Assembly: GCA_023014365.1 (NCBI GenBank) | Contig: JAEBUN010000012.1 | Coordinates: 496,001 to 560,000 of the forward strand | Length of the DNA: 64,000 bases | From: Lepiota brunneoincarnata | Taxonomy: Eukaryota; Basidiomycota; Agaricomycetes; Agaricales; Agaricaceae | Direction: 5' to 3' | Part shown: positions 25,021 to 35,617 of the stretch, piece after piece | Layout: each line of letters starts with the position of its first letter | Position numbering within the stretch: the first letter of the stretch is position 1 | Program-made: the position numbers and the translations under genes | Notes under the pieces: generated by a model | The model's input: the letters and a program-made list of their open reading frames with translations, nothing else | Told to the model about the DNA's origin: nothing | Databases searched by the model: none

Positions 25021-25989
25021 TCGCTAGATCGTATCGGTGCTATCTGTACCATGTCCTTGCTGAAGCCCCCCCCACCGAATTCCAGGTCGAACGACCTTTC
25101 CCTCCCTGATAAACAGATAGTCTTATGCTGCTGCGAGCGGAAGGTGGAGCACATAGCCACGACGCCCCAACAATCCCATTTACATAGTTAGTAGTGTACA
25201 GCGCAGCACGTTCTTCATTAATTTCCGGTCGCTGAGAGACACACGCCACACTCTTCTGATCAGAACTAGCTACGAAGGCATCTGTTGAGCCTGGAAAAAA
25301 AACGTCCGCACTAACTTGAATTTGACTCGCACATTACAGCCCTCGTTTAGAAAAAATTAATCGATCAATCGGGAAAGGGGCGTCACACACAAACGCGCGT
25401 CCAACGGCGCTGTTTTCGGGCCACCATCTGGGTCTATGGCGACTAACAATCTGAGAGAAAATCATCCGAAACACAAGGACCCCTTTTAACAGATTGTACC
25501 CCAAACTTCGACGAGCCCATAAGAGCTGCTTACCTGGTTCTGGAGACTATTTACGTACATGTATTTTTTATTCTATACCTCGCCATTCGCTTGCCTAGGC
25601 ATACTGATACAACACACAGGTGGTCAGTGCGTGGGGCTGGCAGACGGATGGTGTTCACGGGAATAACTTCTCCCCTTGTTGGAGGGGCCATCAATATTTC
25701 CCCCGATTGGACCGTTGTTTGGAGGGGTCAGGATCGCACTTGGTTAATTGAGTCCCGGGTTCTTAGCCCTCTCAACATGCCGAATAACGTAGCCGTGTTT
25801 GAAATTTATCTTGGGGTAATAAAATTCGCTCGTGCTTTGATCTGATTGCCTTCAGAAGCTTCAAATGTATGTAGCGAAAACAATGGAAGGGCAGTGGGTT
25901 TGGGTATGAATGGCCAAGGTCGTGGGATACCAAAGATATAAAGTTCAAAGCGCTGGACGTCGTGTCAGGAGTGTTGCAATACACATTGG

Positions 25990-26270
25990 AGAATTCTTTC
26001 CATTTCTGTACTGATTTAACAAATGCGAGATCTGCTGCAGCAGAAAGGCTAGGCGTTGAATGAACCGCATCCCCATCCGGATCAAATTCCGCCAAAAACA
26101 TTCTGGCGCGCAAGTCGCGAGGCATGGGTCGCATAATTCATCAGGGGTTTGGGGTCAAAGATTCCTCGTTTCCAATACCAACGGGCGCCGGGGGGGAAGA
26201 CGCTCAAGTCAGTAGAGTCATGACTCCGCTGTCCATGGATGCGGCCAAAATTTATTATCATTGTGGCATC
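25990..26270 (-). pseudogene. Unrecognised small minus-strand frame, unit C copy
   Basis: Counterpart of the frame at 19793-20250: GRIHGQRSHDSTDLSVFPPG and MPRDLRARMFLAEFDPDGDA, then SLSAAADLAFVKSVQKWKEF. A C-run near 26190 is one base longer than in unit B, so the two blocks are in different relative frames in the two copies. At least one copy is therefore broken, if this was ever a gene. Confidence 0.3.
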
Positions 26271-26700
26271 GGTCCGTGCAGACGTAATACATATGAGGAT
26301 CAGTCGCCCCAAGAATTCACCTTTCTATCGGGAATTGGCCTAGTGGCTTGTTATGAATGAGAAAAGCCCGGTGATACACAGAGTCGGTCGTTTAATTTAT
26401 CTAGGCACTTGTTGTCGATATCATTTTTGATGGCACGTTCAGCTCAATCGTGGGTTTTCTGCGGCAACCCGACAACTTCTGGCTCTGAACGTGAGGCCTG
26501 GAGGCTCAGATCGTTCAGTATTCGGACGATCAAGTTTCGTGCGTATTTTCAGACAGGTTCGACAATCACGGCACCTCGCAATGTCCCTGGGCTAGAACGG
26601 CCCCAAATGTAGCGCCATGTTGCGTGTTCAGGTAAAAGAAAAAAAGACTCAAAGGCCCACTTTGAATCCCCTATCCTCGGCATCCCCCTCTCTTAGCAGC

Positions 26701-27921
26701 ATGGAGAGCTCACCAGTCACAGAACGAATTCCTGTGGAACTAATCGAGGAGTTTATACTTCACTGTTCCAATAGTACCCGCGCCCTCTGTAACATCTCTC
26801 TCGTCTGCCATTTGTGGCGGGAGATCAGTCAACGCAGGCTCTTCAAAATCGTCCGATTCGACCCAGAGCGCGACCACACCATTTACGGGATGGCTACTTC
26901 AAACCATACCCCAGTGAAGGCTTATATCAAGCAGCTTCATTTGTTTGGGGGCCGCGGCAATCCAGCAGACGTCACCGCTGTTCTCCACCCGCGGTTCGTC
27001 GAGTTCCTGCTACACCTCTCTGCTGTCGAGGTTTTGGTTATAAATCACCAAACGTTTTGCTGGAGGAACCTTCCCGAGGACGCCGTCAATGCGTTCCTGC
27101 ATCTCCTTCAATCCCCGTCAATCCGCTCTCTCATCGTACCCGTGGCCAAGAGTTTCCCCTCGGCGTTGTTCCTTCGAGGACCTAGCATTAAACACCTCAC
27201 CATTAAAGATGTTCAAACGCTAATTTAGGTGAGGCCGCCGGGACTACCCACGCTGGCTCTGAGGGGCCACAAACATGCTTGAGGTCTCTTTGTCTGGCTA
27301 AGATGGACACCATCGACGCATTTTTGGGGCTGGTCAGCTCCAATCTGGCAGTGCAGAAATCCTTGGAACGCCTCGGAAAACTTACGATCGAGTATTATGA
27401 ACCCTCGGAGCAGGATCGACCGTGGTGTTCGGGTACAGTCTCCCGCCTTCTGCGTCGGGTTGGTAAACGTCTCCTGGGTCTGGAAATCAATCTATCTCGG
27501 CCTAGTAAGTTGGTTTTGCCAATCCTATCTTCATTGTTATACTCATCGAAGCACTTTACTACCAGAGGATATGATAGGGTATCATATCTCACTCAATTCC
27601 CTTCAAGGGCTTCGGTACCTCTGGCTCCGTCTCATCGTCCAGAAGAGCGCTCTGGACGACTTGACCTGCGCCGCTCTGGACTATATCACCTCCGTTGTTA
27701 ATGCCCTGCCGAATCCCGAGTCGTTGCGGGATTTTCACTTTTTATATGAAGTTTTCCCGGCCAGATCTGCCCTCTTCTCGGATCATACAAACAACATCGA
27801 CCAGTTCTTCACTCTCCTCGAGACGGCGTTCGACGCCGACAGGTTCGGGAAACTGAGGGAAGTGACCCTGACGCTCAATTTATACGAACCTGGCGGGCCA
27901 AGGTGTGGATTCGCCTTGTAA
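26701..27921 (+). pseudogene. F-box protein, frameshifted sister copy
   Basis: ATG 26701 starts MESSPVTERIPVELIEEFIL with SLVCHLWREISQRRLFKIVR (F-box), and follows the intact paralogue at 20671 block by block to HLTIKDVQTL. There a one-base shift leads to TAG at 27226-27228. The paralogous text resumes in another frame (MRSLCLAKMDTIDAF at 27279; LAVQKSLERLGKLTIEYYEP). The conserved intron near 27505-27560 is retained, followed by GYHISLNSLQGLRYLWLRL and YEVFPARSALFSDHTNNIDQ. A second one-base shift near 27903 (after EPGGP) replaces the last 40 or so residues by a short tail ending 27921. Two shifts make it a probable pseudogene, unless they are assembly errors. Confidence 0.65.
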
Positions 27922-28650
27922 AAGAAAGCCGTTGCCGCAGGCGCTTCCAGGTTTGAGGGCACGTGGAATCAGGGTCAATGTGGTGTATTCGGACCCCGCA
28001 CTTCGTGCTGTTGGTGAGGGTAGATAGTTGTTGGATGGTGAATGGTTATGTTGGTGGATATGTATCCCGGGTGGCTGTGTAACTGAAGAGATCGGATTTT
28101 TCATTTTTTTTGGACATGAATAAGCTGTTGTTGTCGTCTAATTCTCTTCTTGCACCTTAATACTAGCTGTGATGGGCCTCTTTATCCATTCCGAGGGATG
28201 CAGCTATGTCCGTAATCATCCTTGCAAAGTCCTGCTGCAGCCGAAAACTGTCTCTGGAATTTCATTTCCTTGAATGTTGTGGCCTGCCTTGCCGGTCCTG
28301 AGCAACCTCATGGTACATATAGAGTTGTCCCACGCTCCATGCTGCATACCTAAGTAATGAGAAAAAGTTCCCAAAGGGGTGTATATAAGCATGATCCCTC
28401 CCGATGAATTGCATTTGGGGATACCGAGGAGAATAATGCCGTACACTTTCCCCTTCAGAACTATGGTACAGCACTCAACTCGTCATGTCCCTAAATTCAT
28501 CAAACCATCAGCATTTCAGGGGAACCGAACTCCATAATCAATATGCATACTGCAATGTTCTTTTCTCCTGAACATGCCGCTTTTTTGTTTTTATTCCCTG
28601 GTGTTCGTTCCATGCACACCCAGAGCGTATTCAGTTCAGCCATGCGTATT

Positions 28651-28988
28651 ATTCACCTAGCAGGATGGCTTCCTTCCGATTATCATTAATTGTATTAATC
28701 GAAGATTCGTAAGAATAAGTTGTATCAAAAAGTTGTCCGGTTATTGGTCCTCAAGCCTGGGTCAAAGGCCGGGAAATTAGCGGATAAAAACAGGATAGCG
28801 ACGAAGTGGGAATCCGGACTTGGTACTTGGTATCGTCCAGACGTGATTAGTGCAGAAGGATATGAGTTCAAAGGAGGGAATAAGGGGAGGGAAGGAACGA
28901 ATACGAAAGTGATGTCGACACCCGACTACGGCAGAATTGGAATATAGGAGGTAGCTCATGACTCTCAAGTAGGGAGTTTCACAGATAT
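28651..28988. other. Intergenic, no supported feature
   Basis: Follows the end of unit C. A short frame at 28720-28947 is Lys/Gly-rich but not supported by splicing or motif. Probably the 3' flank of the kinase gene. Confidence 0.4.
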
Positions 28989-31750
28989 CTAAAATTCCAG
29001 ATCAGATTTTGCCATGTCCTGAGCAGTCTGCGCACCCACCATAGACAATACCTTAAGCAGGTCGTTATTAGAAGGTCTATTCAGCGGTGTAACCGATCTG
29101 CGGAAACTAGAGGACGAAAGCGCAACATTCGAGTCCAAGTCGCCTATCCTCACTCGCCTAAGCTCCATCACCATTTCCAACCTCTCGAGCACCTCGTCCA
29201 AGCTCGGTCTTTCATCTGGCTCGTGGTTCCAGCAATCCTCTAAAAGTCGCCACAAGCTATCAGTGAGCTCCCCGATACCTTTTCCTGCTTTATCCGCGGG
29301 AGGTCGGCTGGGCTTCGCACGGGACCGAAAGAGTTTCAACGTAACAGCCGCGTCTCCTCTAACTTCGTAGAATGGTATTTGATCCGTCAGGATCTCATAC
29401 GCCGCACAAGCGAACGAATAGACGTCAGTTGCAGGGGTAGGAGTACTCTCAGCATCAAGGGACTCCTGGATAAAGAGCTCGGGTGCCTTCCATCGGGTCG
29501 TGCCGCCACCAGATCCAGGAAGGGACTTTTCGGAGGACCAGATGAGGATATTGTCGCCAAGGATAGTGGAGAGGCCAAAGTCGGCGAGGCAGGCGCGTCC
29601 ATCAAATGTCACAAGGATATTCGTCTATATCGGAAATAAGTGTATGCAAAGAGGAAAGGAGGAGGAAGGACATACGCCTTTGATGTCGCCGTGTACAATG
29701 TCGAGGCTATGCAGGTATTTCAGTCCACAGGCGACGTCATGGATCTACATTGAAGATGATGGGCATCTAGAACGGAGGGTGATGCAGCTAAGAACTCACC
29801 AGAGGGCTGCGGGAGACGTGAGGGTTTGCTTTCAAGTAGTTGACGACGTTCCCATTGTCCATCCACGGAGAAACCAGGCCAAATCGGCTCCTCCTCACTT
29901 CACCAAAATGAATCCCGTAGAATGGTAGGATGTTTGGATGGGACAGTTGACCCCATAGTAGGGCCTCGTTCGAGAGCATCTAACTTTGAGATGAGCTGAA
30001 TTGCATTTGCATCACGGCGAGTGGTTACTAGCCTTGAGTAAAGGTTGTGTTGGCATCCGTTGATATGTCCGCAAGACTTTGAGGCAAACCACCTGGTCGT
30101 GTGAAATGGCCTTCCAAACGTCCCCATATCGCCCCTCGTCTATTGCCTCGCTCCCGAGCGTCTTGACGTCACCGAGTTTGAAACAATGGGGATAGAGCCC
30201 TGATTTCGTCGAAAGGCGAGTCAAGGCCTTTAGTATCATGGTTCTGTCTTGTGCGTTAAGTAAAAGGGAATCCAGAAGCTGGAGCGATTGTTTGAGATCA
30301 GAGCTAGAGAGAAACCAGTGAGGATATAACTGACAAGCTGCAGAGTGTCCAGGGTCAATTGGGCCTCATCTCCCCTGTGCGATAGAAGGGCTTTGTACTT
30401 GAACTTATCCTGGAGGACATCTGTCGTGAAGTCTGGCGATTAGTCGCGGAATGATGTCTCTGAGGATACCAGCATGTTAACTCGGAGTAACAGTAAGTGG
30501 CAAAGGAACCTACGAGGAATCGGTAACCGTGAAAGATTGGCGGTTGTCCATATCGTAGGTCAGTGTTGGGGCGCGAGGGGAAAGCCGAGATTGGTGATCC
30601 AGAGCGGAGGTGTATGAAAGAGGGGAAAGTGATTCTATTGAGAACCGATTATTATTGGAAGGGATATTTGACGGAACCATAAACGAGCTTTCGGCGACGG
30701 CAGATCGCGGTGGACCATCTGACGTTGAACCTTGTCAAGAAACGCTAAAAAAGGATGGGGGATTAAATCTTACTTCGGAAACGTGCACCATTACTGGCCC
30801 TGGGATTGGGGGACGTTTCCAGGCTCGTGTTAATAGACAGCTGTGGACGGGACGACCTTGTGTGCGTTGACGATGAGGAAGGTTCAGGTTCCATCGGGCT
30901 CGGTGAACCAAAAGGCGTCAAAAGTGAGCCCGAGATCGTCTCCACGTCCTGAGCGGTGGCATTAACGACCCACCATCGCCGTTGCGGCGTCGCCTCCGTA
31001 GGCGAGGGCAGCAGGGAAGGCCGAGATGGTGGCGAGGAAGCATAAGAAAGGGAAGCGGTGTCCAGCGTATGTGCGGTTGACCCTTGGGTTCTCGAATTCC
31101 CATCGTGCTCCCGCAAAGGGGGGGGTGTAGCATTATATTCCCACAGAGGGAAGGGCGTAATCTGATGTTCCAAGCGCGGAGAAGGAAGATTGTTCGGCAT
31201 CCGCCTGGGCGCGTTTCCCGTTTGGTTCATTTGGATCTGGTACCAAATCATGGGGGGTTACAAGTTCTGGGGTATCTGGGGTGAAAGGGGTGAAAGGAGT
31301 GAAAGGAGTGTGGGGTGTCAATGGACTATTCCTTGACCTGGGCGTTCGGCGCGGCTCACGAGGTCCGAAAAATGAGACTCGCGAGTCGACCGCCGAGGAA
31401 GGCCAGGGAGCAACGCCAGGCTGCGGTAAACTGGGCCCACGAAGCTGCAGGAGGCGCCTCCATCTCTGTTCTGTCTCTGGATCAAGGGCATAACGACGAG
31501 AAGCCCTGTCTATGATATACTGAGTGCGATTACTGTCCGGGGATTCGGTCACCACAGCGCTCAAGGTGATTCACAAAGGAGAGACTCACGAGTGCAGCAT
31601 GGCATCCAGATCATCCCAAGTCAGTCCACGTCTATGTTTCCCGGCTAGAGGTGGTCGGGGCCCGCCTCTCCAGGTATTCTGCTCGAGCATAGGCTGGTGC
31701 TGTTCCGGAGTCAGGTCCCCAGGGAATTCACGGTAGGGGGGGGAGGCCAT
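28989..31750 (-). CDS. TKL-family protein kinase with long disordered N-terminus
   Basis: Protein kinase of the tyrosine-kinase-like group expanded in Agaricomycetes. Start at 31750 (MASPPYREFPGDLTPEQHQP); an in-frame Met at 31786 is an alternative. Exons then give TWDDLDAML, RYALDPETEQRWRRLLQL, a Thr-Pro-rich TPHTPFTPFTPFTPDTPEL, a low-complexity Ser/Pro region, and SPLSYTSALDHQSRLSPRAP, joined by frame-keeping introns to LDTLQLLSDLKQSLQLLDSL and the kinase domain. Kinase motifs: GRYGDVWKA (Gly loop), VVCLKVLRTY (beta3 Lys), LSHPNILPFYGI, LKYLHSLDIVHGDIKG (catalytic loop with HGD), CLADFGLS, RWKAPELF, TDVYSFACAAYEILT and CWNHEPDERPS. The 30.1-31.75 kb exons are one gene with the kinase because frames link across introns. 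Adjacent to the F-box repeats but not part of them. Confidence 0.82.
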
Positions 31751-32806
31751 CTTACGCCGGGTAGAGGACAACAGTCTGGAGTTCAAATCGACCTGCTCTT
31801 ATGGTGGTCTCCATGTTGCTGTAGGAAATGGCGCTCAGTTATTTTTGTCTGTGGCTTCTCGCAGTCGGGAGGCTGCGCAGCTTCAGGCCTCATTTGATGT
31901 ACGGGCCTTTTTAAATCCGAACCGAAGTCGAAAGCAGTGAGCGGGCCGCATCATGCTCCCACTTGTATTAGTTCTCGTGACCAAGGCAGAATACTGAGAG
32001 AGATGTATTAGTATTGACATAAGGTAGGTCAGCGATGACAGTTAAACACCTTTATGTTATTCCTATTCGCAAGCTCAAAAGCACACGCGGATGTCGCGGG
32101 AATCAACAGCCTTTGGAGACGATACCTATCTCATGAGCCTGAGATGGCCATCTAAACTTGAGGCTGAGCGGGAAATGTCAGGACACACCATCCTTGGCTA
32201 AATCAGCCGGACTGCGATCAGAAAAATTTAACAGCAATTGAGTTGACGGGTACCTTTACCTGTGAACAGATCATGGGCGGAACGGAGTAATTTAGTTTGT
32301 GATGACCTCAACTGGTGGGTGTGACACCGCTGGTAACAAAGGGTCCTGGTATTGCTGAGGGTCCGCTCGACTTGCTTTAGCGGCTGATCTGCAAAGGGTT
32401 TACCTTCACTTCACTTATAAGCCGCAGAAACATCGTCATCGAAACACACATGCATGGACTTGATGTGACCAAGAGACCAAAGTCCGAAACAAACCCGTGA
32501 ACATGGGACTGGCGCCTAAACACCGGCTCCCTGTCTCTACACCAGTACAAATAAAAGCGAAAAAAGGGCAAAACGTAGAGGGTAATTATCAGAAATAATA
32601 GAGGACGTCTAGACGACATGTCCATCAGGTGGAACGGGCACAGCCTCAAGGGGAAGTGGAGGTTGGGAGTAGGGGAAGGTTGATGTGGTCAATGCGTAGG
32701 CCAGCGGACTTTCAATGGTTTATGCAAGCCAAACTTCAACTTGGGTCAGTCGCGTCAAATTCAGCCCATCCTTCTTTTCCTCCCTCCCTCCCGCATCCCC
32801 TCCACA
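31751..32806. promoter_or_regulatory. Divergent promoter region of the TKL kinase and PARP-type zinc-finger genes
   Basis: One kilobase between divergent starts. A frame at 32377-32649 minus has no support. A pyrimidine-rich tract at about 32770-32806 (cttcttttcctccctccctc) immediately precedes ATG 32807, a common context near transcription starts of strongly expressed fungal genes. No other element recognised. Confidence 0.4.
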
Positions 32807-34325
32807 ATGTCTGAAAAAACCACAGGATACCGTCTCGAATACGCCTCTTCCAATCGTTCAAAATGCAAAGGTTAGAGTATTTTTTGTGCGCTAAACGAGG
32901 GACCCATTGTTGATTGTTTACCCAACTGATGTTGGTTTATGTTCGTATACAGGCCCAAAGCCGTGTTCAGGTCTGCACCTATAACCCAATATTTCCCCTC
33001 TATATATACTCACTGTCACATCATAGGTACTGCTATCGAGAAGGGTGACCTCCGTTTTGGCACCATGGTTGAGTTTCGCGGCGCCCACAACTTGTGTGTA
33101 ATCTCACGCGCTCACCGCCACATCGGTAACGTCGCTGATCCCACCTATGTCACCCCAACAGTGCATGGAGACATTGGGGCTGCGTTACTCCCAAGATCCT
33201 TGAGAACGTCAAGAAAAACTTTAGTGACCCCAACGAGCTCGATGGGTACGACGCGTTGAACGGGGCTGACCAAGCCAAGGTGACCAAAGCATGGCAAGAT
33301 GGCCATGTTGCGGACGAGGATATCCCCGACAGTGCTAGGAAACCTGAGGGGGAAGAAAGTGAAGAGAAACCCAAGAAAAAGAGAGCGTCCAAGAAGAAGG
33401 ATGACGAGGAAGAAGGGGCCGAGGAGAAGCCCAAGAAGAGGGCCACCAAGAAGACTGCGAAGAAGGACGAAGATAACGACGACGGCGAGGATGAGGCTCC
33501 TGAAGAGAAACCCAAGAAGGCCAGGGCACCCAAGAAGGTATGTATAGTTAGTCAACTGGTGGCGTCCCTCTCAGCAACATCCCCTGTAGAAGGCAGAAGA
33601 GGAGGTTGGCGAGGAAAGCGAAAAGCCCAAGAAAGCCGCTAAACCCCGTGCCAAGGTATGTATCTCCTGGTCGCTAGGTCGAGCGTTGTTTGAAGTATGA
33701 CGTCAGAAGGCGGACGCAGAGGCTGAGGGAGCCGAGCCGAAACGTGCTCCTGCGAAGAAAGCTGCAGAGCCTAAAGACAAGGAAAAGCCTGCTCCCAAGA
33801 AACGCGTTTCCAAGAAGGTACGTCCTTCAGCAACGAGTGGGACCGTCCTCTAAGAAAGTTGCCTCAGGCCCCAAAGGATGATGAATCTGGAGAAGACCTC
33901 TCCAAGGAACTTGACGAAGTTAAAGATGACGAAGATGAAGCAGAATCTGAAGACGAGAAGCCTAAGAAGAGGGCTCCCGCCAAGAAAGCTGCTGGTGGAG
34001 ACAGAAAGCCAAAGCCTGCTTCCAAAAAAGCATCAGCCGCTGCTGCCAAGGTTGTAAGTGCTCACTGGTGTTTGGGCTGCTTGTCTCATGGATTCCTCGA
34101 TAACAGGGCGAAGACGTGGATATGGAGGACAGAACGAAAGGTGAAGACGAGGAAGGAAGTAATAAGAAGCGCAAGGTGTGTTTGTCCCCCTGCATCTAGT
34201 CCTGCATTTAATCCGGCCTGTAGCGTGCTCCCCCACCCAATGCCCCAGCCAAGCCGCCTTCCAAGAAGGCTAAGCCTGCTTCCAGGACCAAGAAGAGTAA
34301 GGAAGTTGTCGAGGGGGAAGATTAA
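32807..34325 (+). CDS. PARP-type zinc-finger protein with histone-H1-like Lys-rich tail
   Basis: Nuclear DNA-binding protein inferred from the PARP-type zinc finger at the N-terminus: MSEKTTGYRLEYASSNRSKC, then CKGPKPCSG, IEKGDLRFGTMVEFRGAHNF and AWRHWGCVTPKIL, giving the C-x2-C...H-x2-C ligands. Four short exons encode this part; the donor after CACAACTT (33093) and acceptor at 33159 restore the WRHWGC motif. The rest is a long low-complexity tail of alternating Lys/Ala/Pro and Glu/Asp stretches (PKKKRASKKKDDEEE, EEKPKKARAPKK, EPKRAPAKKA), resembling histone H1 or architectural chromatin proteins, ending KKSKEVVEGED at TAA 34323-34325. There is no PARP catalytic or WGR domain. It may recognise DNA breaks or bind chromatin. 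Several more small introns interrupt the tail (near 33538, 33656, 33816, 34052 and 34173). Confidence 0.85.
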
Positions 34326-34652
34326 GTCTAGTGCAGTGAAGGAGCTGGTTATTGCCCAAGCTCATGTGTTTCCATGTTTCTCAGTTATTTGATTTTCGCT
34401 TTCTCGCTTCCTTCCCGCTCCCGCTCACTGGCTATTATCGGTTTTTGTTTTCTGAACCCTGGTCCCCCGTTACATTCTGCGTGTACCATTAATGTGAATA
34501 ATGCCCTGATGTGTTGAGCCTTCTACATCGTGCATTGAGCAGGCCTATCATCAAAATCACAATGGCTCAGGTGGCCGAATGTCAGTGCGAGTGGAAAGTA
34601 ACCGATGCAGTGCAAAGAGATGGTACAAGTTTTAACATGGAGTACTTACGAC

Positions 34653-35318
34653 CTATGCCTTTGCTCCACCGGCGGCGGCTTTCGCATCTTCGGCAGCGGC
34701 GACTGCAGGGTTCACCTTCTTGCCGTCTTTCCATCGGACACGCGGAGGGGGCGCACGGTTGCGACGTCCTTCACGAGAACGGACACGGACAACTATAGAT
34801 GGTTATAGCAGACCCTGGTATTGAACTGGTAATGACGACTTCTTACCATGCGAGTGAATAGCACATGAGACGCAATAGGCAATTTTGATATATAACTTGG
34901 GGATCACATACTCTGAGGTAAGAGAAACGGGCTATGTGAGAGTCAGCTCAGGTATGAGAGACTAGGTCACTCACCAGGATAAACACTGGCTTCATTGATA
35001 TCCCTCACAGCAGCGCTCTCGACCATATTCCTCACTGTGAAGCGCTTGATAGCTTTGTCCTTCCCAACACAGCGAGAGCAGTTGGAGCAGCGCATGAATT
35101 TGACATGGCCACGACCCTTCTTGTTGCGACCGCCATTTCTTCTTTTCTTGGTCTGTAGCACACGCGGTTAGCATGTATTGTCGGATGTCTTGTCTGTCGG
35201 TCGACATCCGAGCTCCTGCTCACGCATCCAACTCAAACGTGCCACAAAAGTGCAGAGTCTCGGTATGTACGTGGAAACAGACCACCGGGGTGCAAAGGAT
35301 GACAAGAATGCTCACCAT
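34653..35318 (-). CDS. RPS26: 40S ribosomal protein eS26
   Basis: Small-subunit ribosomal protein near the mRNA exit site. Minus-strand exons give [39 protein letters not shown] (zinc-binding Cys pair), [40 protein letters not shown] (second Cys pair), then [20 protein letters not shown] and a short Ala-rich tail ending GGAKA, TAG at 34653-34655. The ATG at 35316-35318 is immediately followed by a GTGAGC donor, so exon 1 contains only the start codon on its coding side. The first intron runs to the acceptor CTACAG at about 35156, with CTAAC branch-like sequence just upstream. About 127 residues, normal for the family. Convergent with the PARP-finger gene. Confidence 0.92.
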
Positions 35319-35617
35319 TTTGGCTTGCTTGGTCGAGAGACGATGTGTTGAACAGCGACGAGCACGGTTGAGCGATAGTCCAAGGGTCCAATTCGGATGT
35401 ACCCGTTCACACAGTCCGGCCAGCCGGCATCGTCCCCCATTTAGCACATAAGGAGAACAATGCCCAGTTACTCTTTTGTTTTCGCAAAACAATAAAAAGC
35501 TATGGATCCTTGGTTGTTCAACATCCCTCGACCCACTTTTGTGCACGTATTTCATTCAAAGCCAGGTGCTTTTCTACGGCTGGGACGTCAAATTTTCAAC
35601 CTTCAAATAATCAAGAG

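Larger units (their letters stand above)
22116..28650. repeat. Tandem segmental duplication, unit C
   Basis: About 6.5 kb direct repeat of unit B, same content and order (see landmarks in the B entry). Divergence is moderate with many small indels. A roughly 0.5 kb stretch near 28.03-28.43 kb, downstream of the F-box gene, has no counterpart in unit B. The junction B/C lies at about 22.11 kb within gttcagccatgc, a motif that also ends unit C. Confidence 0.8.

Noticed and set aside
7770..28650. The repeats as LTR retrotransposon or DNA transposon
   Set aside because: I found no reverse transcriptase, integrase or transposase text, no matching terminal repeats and no clear target-site duplication.
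30763..31750. A separate Pro/Ser-rich gene upstream of the TKL kinase, or a frameshift near 31230
   Set aside because: An intron with donor GTACCA or GTAACC and acceptor CATCAG (82 or 100 nt) joins the two frames, and further introns continue the frame into the kinase domain, so one gene is simpler.
33145..33555. Minus frames of 127-136 codons opposite the PARP-finger gene
   Set aside because: They are the complement of Lys/Glu-rich codons and give Leu/Phe/Ser-rich text; an antisense artefact.
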